From NCBI GenBank assembly GCA_020161455.1, contig JAIUNZ010000007.1, forward strand, positions 1 to 64,000: a stretch of 64,000 nt of DNA, written 5' to 3'. Origin of the DNA: Bacteroidota bacterium (lineage in GTDB: Bacteria; Bacteroidota; Bacteroidia; Flavobacteriales; Flavobacteriaceae). Every line of letters begins with the position of its first letter. Position 1 is the first letter of the stretch. The notes beneath the pieces are model-generated. The model worked only from the letters and a program-made list of their open reading frames with translations, was not told where the DNA came from and did not search any database. Of this stretch, positions 46,827-55,136 are shown in pieces. Made by a program: the position numbers and the translations under genes.

Positions 46827-47046
46827 GTGCTCCCCCTACTGACTGATTCTCGAACCGCAATTGTTTGATTTTTTGTATATTAGCCTAAAAATCAACCCTT
46901 CTTGGACATCGAACCAGTTTATTTTTTATGATTGTTTGCCGAAAATTCGGCAGGTAGATTTATAGTATTAATTGACAATAAAATGGATTTTTTTGTAGTT
47001 TTTTGTTTGAATTAAGTTTTTCAAAATTATATTATACGTAAAAAGA
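46827..47046. other. Intergenic, with a possible tRNA 3'-end remnant
   Basis: Bases 46830-46860, read on the minus strand, contain GGTTCGAGAATCAG and then AGGGGGAGCA, which resembles a damaged T arm and acceptor strand. No full cloverleaf can be drawn. The rest of the gap to 47046 is AT-rich without a recognisable gene. Confidence 0.25.
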
Positions 47047-47624
47047 TTATTCATCATTTGGCTCTAATTCAGAAACCATTTCTTTAAAAATCTCTACCGT
47101 CAAAGAATTATCACATAGTTCTTTTAAATCTCTATCTAATACATTCTTATCTCTTGTTGATTTTTCTATTTTAGTAGCTTTAAAGTATTCATTTGTAAGA
47201 TCCATCAACATATTCCAATCTCTCATTCCAAACATTTTTGGATTTATATCTTTCACATCATCCAGTCAAGATGCATTATTGTTTTAAAAAAAGAGATTTT
47301 CTTTGCTGTAATAATCTCATCATTGGCTGTAACCTCTTCATCTTCTTGGTCTTCATTAAGTTCAAAGTCACTTGCTAATTCTTTCAAAAACGATATAGTC
47401 TTTTCATTATCACAAACCTCTTTGAGGATTTTTTCAAACTTTTTAGCTTCTTTTCCTTTCACATATAAGTAGTCGGTAATTATACCGTCTATTATATACC
47501 AATCCATTTCTCCCAAAATGGATGTATCTACAAATCGCTTGGATTGTTCCCATGTTTCTAGATGCGAAACCCTATCGTACTGAAGAAGTTTTTCTGAAGT
47601 TATTATTTCGCCATTGATAGCCAT
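47047..47624 (-). pseudogene. Two-repeat protein gene broken by a one-base deletion
   Basis: Two overlapping frames (47253-47624, 123 residues; 47047-47256, 69 residues) fit together as one gene of about 190 residues. The protein is a tandem duplication of a module of about 90 residues. Module A runs NGEIITSEKLLQYD to LKEVCDNEKTISFLKELAS and module B runs NDEIITAKKISFFK to LKELCDNSLTVEIFKEMVS. Module B is cut by a frameshift near 47262: a GGG-to-GG loss would turn an HLDW-DDVKDINPK continuation into HLDWMM and a stop. I do not recognise the family. Acidic, Glu/Asp-rich and without signal peptide, it is probably cytosolic. It is divergent from the decayed transposase. Confidence 0.7.
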
Positions 47625-47653
47625 TATCTTTGTCGTTACATTACTATTGATTT

Positions 47654-48940
47654 ATGCAAATATACAAATCTTATCATTCAGCAGTCAAAACTTCCTATGC
47701 ATTGGGTATTCAAAATCAAGTATTGCCAAATTCCTTTCTAAAATCCATTCCCCGTTCTACTTCTCAAAGTTGGAAAGATATTCCTGCTGATAAATTTGTT
47801 GGTAATGAATTTGCTTCTCATATCGAAAATGATTTGGAACAATTGAAAACCATTATGGATGCTCGTTTGAAAAAAATGCGATTAGCATTCTTTTGCTTTT
47901 GCAGACTTTATTTAACTATTCTTGAATTTACTGGCAGAAAAAACTTTGAAAAAATCATTCTTCAAAATAAAGAATCAGTCATTGATTTGGTGAACAATCT
48001 TCCTGTGGAATTTGATCGTGATTTAATTTGCAAATTTTTACAAATCACGCCTCATCAATTTAAGATTTGGAATAATAACCGATTATACAGATGTTTATTT
48101 ACTGCTATTGGATATTGCCGAAAACGATTCCCAAATCAAATCTCTCAAAAAGAAATTAATATACTTAAAAGTTTAATGAGCAGAAAGCGTTTTCAAACTT
48201 GGAGCACTGCTTCTGTTTGGGGTTATGCTATAAAGAAATGTCATATTCCAATGTCTAGAGCTTCTTGGTATAGGTATTGTCTCGGTTTGGGTGTTTCAGA
48301 AGAACGTAAACCTGAAAACAAACCCCGAAAAAAAGGCTCAGTAAAAGCGACTCGCCCAAATCAAATATGGCATATCGATGTAACGGAATTTGTTACAGCC
48401 GACCACGTCAAATTTTACATTCATACAGTTTTAGATAATTTCTCTCGAAAGATTTTGGCCTACACCATTTCTAGGGATAAAACCGCTAAAACTCGATTAA
48501 TTTCCTTAAAAGAAGCCATTCTTTCTCAATTCAAAGCAGAATTATCCAATCAGGATTTAGATTTAATTGCCGATGGCGGACCAGAAAATGATAATTTCAG
48601 AGGTCGGAACTTAATTCGAAACTCTAAATCACTCGTCAATATTCAATTGAAAATTGCTAAGAGGGATGTAACATACTCTAATTCTGTAATCGAAGGAAAC
48701 TTTAAAATCCTTAAACAATTTCTAAGAAAAAGAGGAGAGGTTTTCTCTCATACATTCCACAAAGAAATTGCTTTTTTCGTTCGGGATTATAATGAGGTCA
48801 GACCTCACTATTAGCATTGGATTTAAACCCCTGACGAGGTTCATCAAAATCCAGAATGCCTTAGTGTCAAACCTGTTTTAGAGCGTATTAACAAAGAAAG
48901 ACTAGAATCCAACAGGATATCTTGTTGTATGGTATTATGA
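47654..48940 (+). pseudogene. Decayed DDE (rve-type) transposase
   Basis: The frame 47654-48814 (386 residues) encodes an integrase-core transposase: N-terminal helical DNA-binding part, then RPNQIWHIDVTEF (first Asp), DLIADGGPEND (second Asp) and SVIEGNFKILKQFL (catalytic Glu), ending YNEVRPHY. There a TAG stop appears, followed by another stop (TAA) five codons later and then in-frame TPDEVHQNPECLSVKPVLERINKERL up to TGA at 48938-48940. The stop-containing patch (TATTAGCATTGG) reads as A-L-D-L when shifted by two, so a small insertion and a matching deletion probably damaged the C-terminus. Catalytic residues survive, but the element looks inactive. No clear terminal inverted repeats were found. 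Confidence 0.8.
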
Positions 48941-49310
48941 TAAAAAATCCCATCTCAAGGATAAAGTTTCGCCTTTTTAACCTTACTCCCATTTTACTAT
49001 TATGTCAAAGAACTTTTTTTTAGATGAACAAAAATAAATATTTTTTTTGTTTTTAACCTAATCTGAAATTACTATTTGTTTCTCAGACCTATTGACGAAT
49101 ATTCGTACCAACTGATGATAAACAACTAACATTCTCAAAGTCTTTATTTACAATGGATGTTCTTGTCGTTAGTCATTTTTTCTCTTCATGTTTTTTCTGT
49201 GTATCCATTAGAGAGAGCCCCTGTAGAGTAAATAAGCCATTTTCACGCATCGAGTAGTATTTTTTTGTTTTAAAATTGTTGTTAATTCTTAACCCTTTAA
49301 CTTTTAACAC
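48941..49310. other. AT-rich intergenic stretch after the transposase remnant
   Basis: No convincing gene. A perfect palindrome ACGAATATTCGT lies near 49095. T-runs are frequent. It may include the lost right end of the insertion element. Confidence 0.4.
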
Positions 49311-49739
49311 ATGAAAACAAAAACAATGGTATTAGTCATTTGCATCTTTTTCTGTTCAATAGAAACAAATGCACAACAATGGAATTGGCATGGAAATAGT
49401 CATGACCAAACGATAGCATATTATACTTGGGGAGTTATTAAAAAAATGAAAACCAATTATAATTGTTCTGCTTATAATTATGGTAAATCTGCATACCAAG
49501 TAGTTGATGTCTATTCGTATTCTGTAGACCAACATCGTATTCGAATTAATTTTTCGTTCAGTTGGCAAATAGATTTTATTTTTATGTCAAGTCAAGAGTA
49601 CTCCTTTACGGTTTCTGTTTCAACCACTTCTAGTGGATGCAACACCAAAATAAGTTATGATAGTGCTTCAGGAAATCCCAGTTGTGCCATGACAACAGGA
49701 TGCTATATGTATGATTTAGGATGTGTCTTTGGAGAATAA
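49311..49739 (+). CDS. Small secreted cysteine-containing protein
   Basis: 142 residues with a signal peptide (MVLVICIFFCSIETNAQQ, cleavage after NAQ). The mature part is Tyr/Ser/Asn-rich and starts WNWHGNSHDQTIAYYTWGV. It contains one cysteine in NYNCSAYNYG and four in the last third (SSGCNTK, NPSCAMTTGCYMYDLGC), suggesting disulfides. It is probably exported. No family is recognised and there is no T9SS domain. It lies directly upstream of the dyad sites and promoter of the RHS operon and may have its own transcript. Confidence 0.65.
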   Translation: MKTKTMVLVICIFFCSIETNAQQWNWHGNSHDQTIAYYTWGVIKKMKTNYNCSAYNYGKSAYQVVDVYSYSVDQHRIRINFSFSWQIDFIFMSSQEYSFTVSVSTTSSGCNTKISYDSASGNPSCAMTTGCYMYDLGCVFGE

Positions 49740-49785
49740 AAACACATTTTGTTTAACATTTCTAATCAAAAGCTAAACGAAAAAC

Positions 49786-49830
49786 ATACCAGATTCATGG
49801 TATTTTTACAATATACCTGATTCATGGTAT
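49786..49830. promoter_or_regulatory. Two dyad sites ATACC-N8-GGTAT upstream of the RHS operon
   Basis: ATACCAGATTCATGGTAT (49786-49803) and ATACCTGATTCATGGTAT (49813-49830) differ at one base, 27 bp apart start to start. The outer arms are inverted repeats. The second copy's right arm overlaps the TATTG of the promoter at 49828. This looks like a tandem binding site for a dimeric regulator. Confidence 0.6.
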
Positions 49831-49860
49831 TGTGGATTACAAAAACTCTTTCTACTTTTA
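49828..49860 (+). promoter_or_regulatory. Promoter of the propeller-RHS operon
   Basis: TATTG at 49828-49832, 20 bases, then TACTTTTA at 49853-49860 (one mismatch from TAnnTTTG). The first gene starts at 49954, about 85 bases after the predicted start of transcription. Confidence 0.5.
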
Positions 49861-49953
49861 TAAAAAAAATAATTAAAAATGTATAGAAAAACTGTACCTC
49901 CTTTTAAAAACACTTTTTTAACTTTACAAGACTAACCTTAAAACCAATATCTT

Positions 49954-51606
49954 ATGAAAAAATTACTTCTTCTTTGGTCACTCCTTTTTTTATCCTTTAG
50001 TATGTTTTCGCAGGATATACTTTGGGAAAAGAGTTATGGAGGTAAGCAAGCCGATTATCTCTTCGATGTTATTTCAACACCTGATTACGGGTTTATACTA
50101 GCAGGAAGTTCGTTGTCGAAGAAAACAGGAAATAAAACCGAAGCTAATCGAGGCGATTTGGATTATTGGATATGGAAAATGGATGAAAAAGGAGATTTGG
50201 ATTGGCAAAAAACACTTGGAGGCAATGGTCAAGACTTGTTGCGAAGTGTTGTACTTACGGCTGATGGAGGTTATCTTTTGGCAGGTTCATCCGTGTCAGA
50301 TTATAAAAAAGAAGATGAAAAACAATATGGCGACAAGAAAGAAGCTAACCGAGGAAATACCGATTTTTGGGTAATCAAGCTCAATGCCAAAGGAGGCGAA
50401 GAATGGCAAAAGACTATCGGCGGAAAAGGACAAGACGATTTGAATTGCGTACTACGAACTACTGATGGTGGCTATTTATTAGGTGGTTCGAGTAACTCGG
50501 ATGCCAACGATGAAAAGAAAAGCAGGGATTATGGAGGTATGGATTATTGGGTCGTCAAAATTGATGCTAAAGGAACGATTGTTTGGCAACAAACCTTTGG
50601 AGGAAGCTATAATGATGAATTGCGAAGTATGTGTGCTACCAAAGATGGCGGTTATATTATAGGCGGAAGTTCTAATTCGCCAGAAAGTGGTAACAAAACC
50701 GAAAAACAACTGGGGCAAAGTGATTACTGGATTATAAAACTCGATGCAAAAGGCAATGCACAATGGCAAAAGAGTATTGGCGGTACTGGAGATGACCAAT
50801 TGTATGCCCTACATATTGCTAAAGATGGTAATTTGCTACTTGCAGGAAATTCCAACTCTGAAAGTGGCGAAAATAAAACCAAAGGCAATGCGAGTGGTAC
50901 AGATTTTTGGTTGGTGAAACTCAATATGGAAGATACTACTATCCTTTGGCAAGAAACGTATAACATTGCAAAAACAGATATTTTGACTTCGCTGGTTGAG
51001 AATGATGATGCGACGCTACTTATTGGTGGGTATGCGCAAGGAGAAGATGTTAAGAGTCAAGAAGCAAGAAGCAAGAATGCCCTTAAACATCCCGAAGCTT
51101 CGGGACAGGGTGACAAAATGAAGAAAGGCACAGCGGATTATGTGGTTATAAAATTAAAAGAAAATGGTGATGAGCTATGGCGCAAAGATGTGGGCAGTGA
51201 TGGGGAAGATTTGCTGAAGAAAGCCATTGAAACAAGAGATGGTGGTTATTTGTTGGCTGGAAGTAGTAAAGGGAAAGCCTCCAATGATCGTATGAGCGGA
51301 ATAGGTAATAGTGATTTTTGGGTGGTGAAGTTGAAAGACAAGAATAAGAAACCAGAAGCAAGAAACAAGGTAGAAGCCATACCTAACCCAGCAACCGATT
51401 ATACCAACGTGATTGTGGGTTATGAGTTTACTAAAGGCACAGCGACACTGGTTGATTTGGCAGGACATATGTTGCAACAATTTGAAATTACAGACCGCAC
51501 TGTACCTATAGATTTACAAGGTTATCCCGAAGGGATTTACATTGTGAATATCAAAACGGACAAAGGGAATGATGGCGTGAAGGTGATTAAAAAGAGAAGA
51601 GAATAA
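49954..51606 (+). CDS. Seven-repeat propeller-like protein with T9SS sorting domain
   Basis: 550 residues. A signal peptide (LLLWSLLFLSFSMFSQ) is followed by seven repeats of about 60 residues, each running W-[EQ]-K-T-x-GG-x-x-x-D, then a T-x-DGGYLLAGSS strand, then a DYWVIKLDAKG strand. Seven copies suit a seven-bladed beta-propeller. Repeat 6 carries an extra insert of about 22 residues (KSQEARSKNALKHPEASG) coded by a palindrome-containing stretch. The end (about residues 475-550, VEAIPNPATDYTNVIVGYEF to KVIKKRRE) is a T9SS sorting domain, so it should reach the cell surface. It is the first gene of the RHS operon and may help display or secrete its partners, though this is inference. Confidence 0.85.
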   Translation: MKKLLLLWSLLFLSFSMFSQDILWEKSYGGKQADYLFDVISTPDYGFILAGSSLSKKTGNKTEANRGDLDYWIWKMDEKGDLDWQKTLGGNGQDLLRSVVLTADGGYLLAGSSVSDYKKEDEKQYGDKKEANRGNTDFWVIKLNAKGGEEWQKTIGGKGQDDLNCVLRTTDGGYLLGGSSNSDANDEKKSRDYGGMDYWVVKIDAKGTIVWQQTFGGSYNDELRSMCATKDGGYIIGGSSNSPESGNKTEKQLGQSDYWIIKLDAKGNAQWQKSIGGTGDDQLYALHIAKDGNLLLAGNSNSESGENKTKGNASGTDFWLVKLNMEDTTILWQETYNIAKTDILTSLVENDDATLLIGGYAQGEDVKSQEARSKNALKHPEASGQGDKMKKGTADYVVIKLKENGDELWRKDVGSDGEDLLKKAIETRDGGYLLAGSSKGKASNDRMSGIGNSDFWVVKLKDKNKKPEARNKVEAIPNPATDYTNVIVGYEFTKGTATLVDLAGHMLQQFEITDRTVPIDLQGYPEGIYIVNIKTDKGNDGVKVIKKRRE

Positions 51607-51640
51607 CAGGTTTTCAAAATAAAATTTAATTGCCATTTAT

Positions 51641-54600
51641 ATGAAAAAATATAGATTATTAGTTATTGTATTCTTTGTGGGTTGTATTGGATATGGTCAA
51701 GGAGAAGAAAATTTTGCGCCAGATTTAAATGTAAAAACACCTGAAGTGAGTTCAATGCTCAAATTTTTAGAAACACCTGTGTCCTATAATACTGGACTAC
51801 CAAATATAAGTGTTCCTATTTATACAATAAAACAAGGAGATATTAGTTATCCCATCTCTATTGATTACAATGCTTCGGGAGTAAATGTTAATGAAAGAGC
51901 TGGATGGGTAGGTATGGGATTTTGTATAAGCCAGCCTCAAGTAACAAGAATGATTAAAGGAATTGCGGATGACCAAGGAGGGTTTTTAACAGAAAACGAT
52001 TTTAAAGTCGCCAGTGGTCAAGTAGAAGCACTTTGGAATTCAGCTTATTTTTCTTCAGTTGCAGGAGATTTAGATTTAGAATCGGACGAATATAGAGTGA
52101 TGTTACCCAATGGAGAGAGTATCTGTTTTTATTTTAACCAAGAAAGAAGTATTGCTTTCCCTTATGGAGAAATAATTCAAGTACCCATAACTAATAATAA
52201 AATTACACCATTATTTTCAGGAAATAGAATAATAGGTTGGGAAGTTTTTGCAGATAATGGTTTTATTTATACTTACTCATTAGGGAATAGTACTATATTA
52301 ACACAATCATATACGGTAACTGATAATTTACCAACTTTAGATGGAAGAAGTACTACAGGAACATATTTGACTTCATGGATGTTATCTGAAATAAAAAGCC
52401 CCACTAATAATTCATTGTATTTTCAATATGCTTCGTTTCAATACACAGACTGTAATTTAGTTGGACAACGAAGAGATGTAGCCCGAGATATGTCTAATCA
52501 AGATGTAGGTAGCCCTTTAGATTCCAATATACAGACTAATTATCAAAAAACCATAGGAATTAATTACTTTTTAGAATCTATTTGGGGTGATTTTGGAAAA
52601 GTAGATTTTACATTAGATACTAACCTAAGAGAAGATTATACCTTTGGGAAAAAGCTAGATGCCATTACTATTTATGATAAAAATATACATAAAGTTAATC
52701 GTTATGCGTTTGAATATGTGTATAAAACAAGTCCAAATCCAACAGGTATTATATATACATGTGGATACCAACACCCCAATTCTGATTTAACAAAACGATT
52801 GTTTTTAGACAAGGTAATAATTCTTGGAAACGTAGATAATACTACAACCAATAAGCCATTTTATCGTTTTGTTTATAATCCAATTGAATTACCACATCGT
52901 TTTTCCTATGCAACAGATTGGTGGGGTTACTATAATGGGGCTTTAGAAAACCCTTCTTTAGTGCCGACTCGATTCAGACATGATCCTGCTATGCCTGAAA
53001 GAAACGTAAATAGTGCCTATTCCCAAGCAGGATTATTGACAGAAGTTTTTTACCCAACAGGAGGAAGTACACAATATGAATATGAAAGTAACAGAGGTAT
53101 TAATGACAAACCTTTAGTTAAGCACGTGTTTATTTATGGAGGAAATGTTTTTGAATCAGGTTATTTCGATGGAATAAACATAATCCCTTCTGTTAAGACA
53201 AATGTTTCTTTTGACACATTAGATTTAACACCAGTTTCAGATGAAAGCGTGAGTGGAGGCGGAAGAAAATTGATTTATGAAATGCCATTTACGATTGGCG
53301 AAAATGCTATTGGATATTACTATGGATTATTAAACACCACACCTTTTACAAATAATAATGGATTGCCTTTCACAATAAATTTACCTGTTAATGTGAAAAG
53401 AAATTGTAATACATGCATTTATGGAGATGATAGTTTACCCGATGATAATGGATGTTCAATCTACTATAGAATTTTAAAAAACGATGAAATAGTCATAAAC
53501 AATGTATTAATTTCAGGAAATCAAGAAAATAATTTTGAAGTTCAATTAGGTACAGTCGAGAATGATGGGTTGCATATTACATCTCAAAATTATAAACTAG
53601 TTATAGAAGTTTTTACTGGTCATCAAACCCCACTAAACGAGCAATTGTTTAACTATAACAATAGTAATCCTACCGATAATGTTCATATAGAATTTGAGTG
53701 GGATGTGTATAATCCCAGTATAGTTAACAAAATAAACGGTTTTAAATATGATATGCCTTTAGGAGGACATCGAATAAAGAAGATTAAAACGCTGGAAAAC
53801 CCTAATGCCATTCCACTAGAAAAAAGATACGAATATAAAGATGAGAATGATATAGAATCAGGGGTTTTTAATTTTAGACTATCTAATTTTTTTAGATTTG
53901 CAAACACCTATTATCTCAATTCTGATAATTATTATCCATTGCAATTTTATCATGGGCAATCCATTGGCTACTCTTTTGTTACTGAAAAAAATATTTCTGA
54001 TGGAGAAGAGAAAAAGGTAACCTATAAATATAATTATTTTACAAATCCTGACCCAAATAATTCAGGAGCATGTTATCTTTTTAATGGTTCTTATGGACAC
54101 GGCATATATCCTTGTATTGATGACCCAGATAATGGTTTACTAATCGAAAACAAAATTGGAGATGAGAAAAAAATAGAGACTTTTTATACTTCACCTAACC
54201 CATTATTAAATACAAAATTTGTCATTGGTTTTAATACTGCAAATAGAGTTGAAGCCGATGAAGAAGTTCCTGATTCTGAAGTCAACTATACGTTTGGGAA
54301 ATACAGAATTTCAAGTTTCCATAAAAGAAAGGTGTCAGGCAGTCTTATTAGTGAATACTTTAGTAATGGAACGGTAACCACTACCACTACAAACGAATAT
54401 GATACTACAAACACGTTGGAATTAGCATCGCAAATTACTACCAATTCATCGGGAGAAGAAACAAAGATAAAATACTACTACCCACAAGATACTGAAATGA
54501 CAAGTTCGCCAAATGCTCAAGCATTAGTGAATAAGAACATGATAACTACCCCGCTTAAAACACAAACCTTAAAAAATGCAACGATACTATCAGAGCAAAA

Positions 54601-55105
54601 TACTACGTATCACGATTGGGGAAGTGGATTGCTACTACCGCAAACCATTGAAACCAAAAAAGGAAGTAATGGTTCAGAAACACGTTTTGTATATGATAGT
54701 TATGATATTTATGGTAATCCGTTGTGTTTCAAAAACACAAATGGCATGTATGTTAGTTACATTTGGGGATACCAACACTCACAACCTATAGCCAAAATAG
54801 AGAATGCACAATATAACTCAATTAATCCATCATTGATTAGTTTAGCGCAAAGTGCCTCAAATACTTCCGTTACTGGAACAGAAACGAACTTGTTAAGTGC
54901 ACTGTCAAATTTGAGAAATTCACTTCCTAATGCCATCATAACAACTTACACCTATAAACCATTAATTGGAGTGAGTACTATTACTGACCCAAAAGGTTAT
55001 ATTATGTATTATGATTATGATAGTTTTGGAAGGTTAAACCAAGTGAAAGATGCAGAAGGGAAGATATTGAGTAAAAGTGAATACCACTACAAAACACAAG
55101 AATAA
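51641..55105 (+). CDS. RHS-shell/YD-repeat secreted protein A
   Basis: 1154 residues, starting 34 bases after the propeller gene. Signal peptide (LLVIVFFVGCIGYGQ). The N-terminal part is the Bacteroidota RHS-type opening (TGLPNISVPIYTIKQGDISY; DYNASGVNVNERAGWVGMGF), which in known relatives starts the beta-cocoon. The middle contains beta-rich segments. The end carries YD-repeat motifs (YDIYGNPLCFKNTNGMYV; YDYDSFGRLNQVKDAEGK) and stops there, without an RHS core, toxin tail or T9SS domain. The last 300 residues are closely similar to those of the next gene, so the two are paralogues. It presumably forms part of a shell completed by the RHS-core gene downstream. That split design is inference. 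Confidence 0.82.
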   Translation: MKKYRLLVIVFFVGCIGYGQGEENFAPDLNVKTPEVSSMLKFLETPVSYNTGLPNISVPIYTIKQGDISYPISIDYNASGVNVNERAGWVGMGFCISQPQVTRMIKGIADDQGGFLTENDFKVASGQVEALWNSAYFSSVAGDLDLESDEYRVMLPNGESICFYFNQERSIAFPYGEIIQVPITNNKITPLFSGNRIIGWEVFADNGFIYTYSLGNSTILTQSYTVTDNLPTLDGRSTTGTYLTSWMLSEIKSPTNNSLYFQYASFQYTDCNLVGQRRDVARDMSNQDVGSPLDSNIQTNYQKTIGINYFLESIWGDFGKVDFTLDTNLREDYTFGKKLDAITIYDKNIHKVNRYAFEYVYKTSPNPTGIIYTCGYQHPNSDLTKRLFLDKVIILGNVDNTTTNKPFYRFVYNPIELPHRFSYATDWWGYYNGALENPSLVPTRFRHDPAMPERNVNSAYSQAGLLTEVFYPTGGSTQYEYESNRGINDKPLVKHVFIYGGNVFESGYFDGINIIPSVKTNVSFDTLDLTPVSDESVSGGGRKLIYEMPFTIGENAIGYYYGLLNTTPFTNNNGLPFTINLPVNVKRNCNTCIYGDDSLPDDNGCSIYYRILKNDEIVINNVLISGNQENNFEVQLGTVENDGLHITSQNYKLVIEVFTGHQTPLNEQLFNYNNSNPTDNVHIEFEWDVYNPSIVNKINGFKYDMPLGGHRIKKIKTLENPNAIPLEKRYEYKDENDIESGVFNFRLSNFFRFANTYYLNSDNYYPLQFYHGQSIGYSFVTEKNISDGEEKKVTYKYNYFTNPDPNNSGACYLFNGSYGHGIYPCIDDPDNGLLIENKIGDEKKIETFYTSPNPLLNTKFVIGFNTANRVEADEEVPDSEVNYTFGKYRISSFHKRKVSGSLISEYFSNGTVTTTTTNEYDTTNTLELASQITTNSSGEETKIKYYYPQDTEMTSSPNAQALVNKNMITTPLKTQTLKNATILSEQNTTYHDWGSGLLLPQTIETKKGSNGSETRFVYDSYDIYGNPLCFKNTNGMYVSYIWGYQHSQPIAKIENAQYNSINPSLISLAQSASNTSVTGTETNLLSALSNLRNSLPNAIITTYTYKPLIGVSTITDPKGYIMYYDYDSFGRLNQVKDAEGKILSKSEYHYKTQE

Positions 55106-55136
55106 TTTTATTGATACAACTTTTAAAATAGTAGAT

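Noticed and set aside
47628-49170. TTGTCGTTA words at both sides of the transposase remnant as element ends
   Set aside because: They are direct, short and imperfect outside the core word, and no inverted ends or target duplication accompany them.
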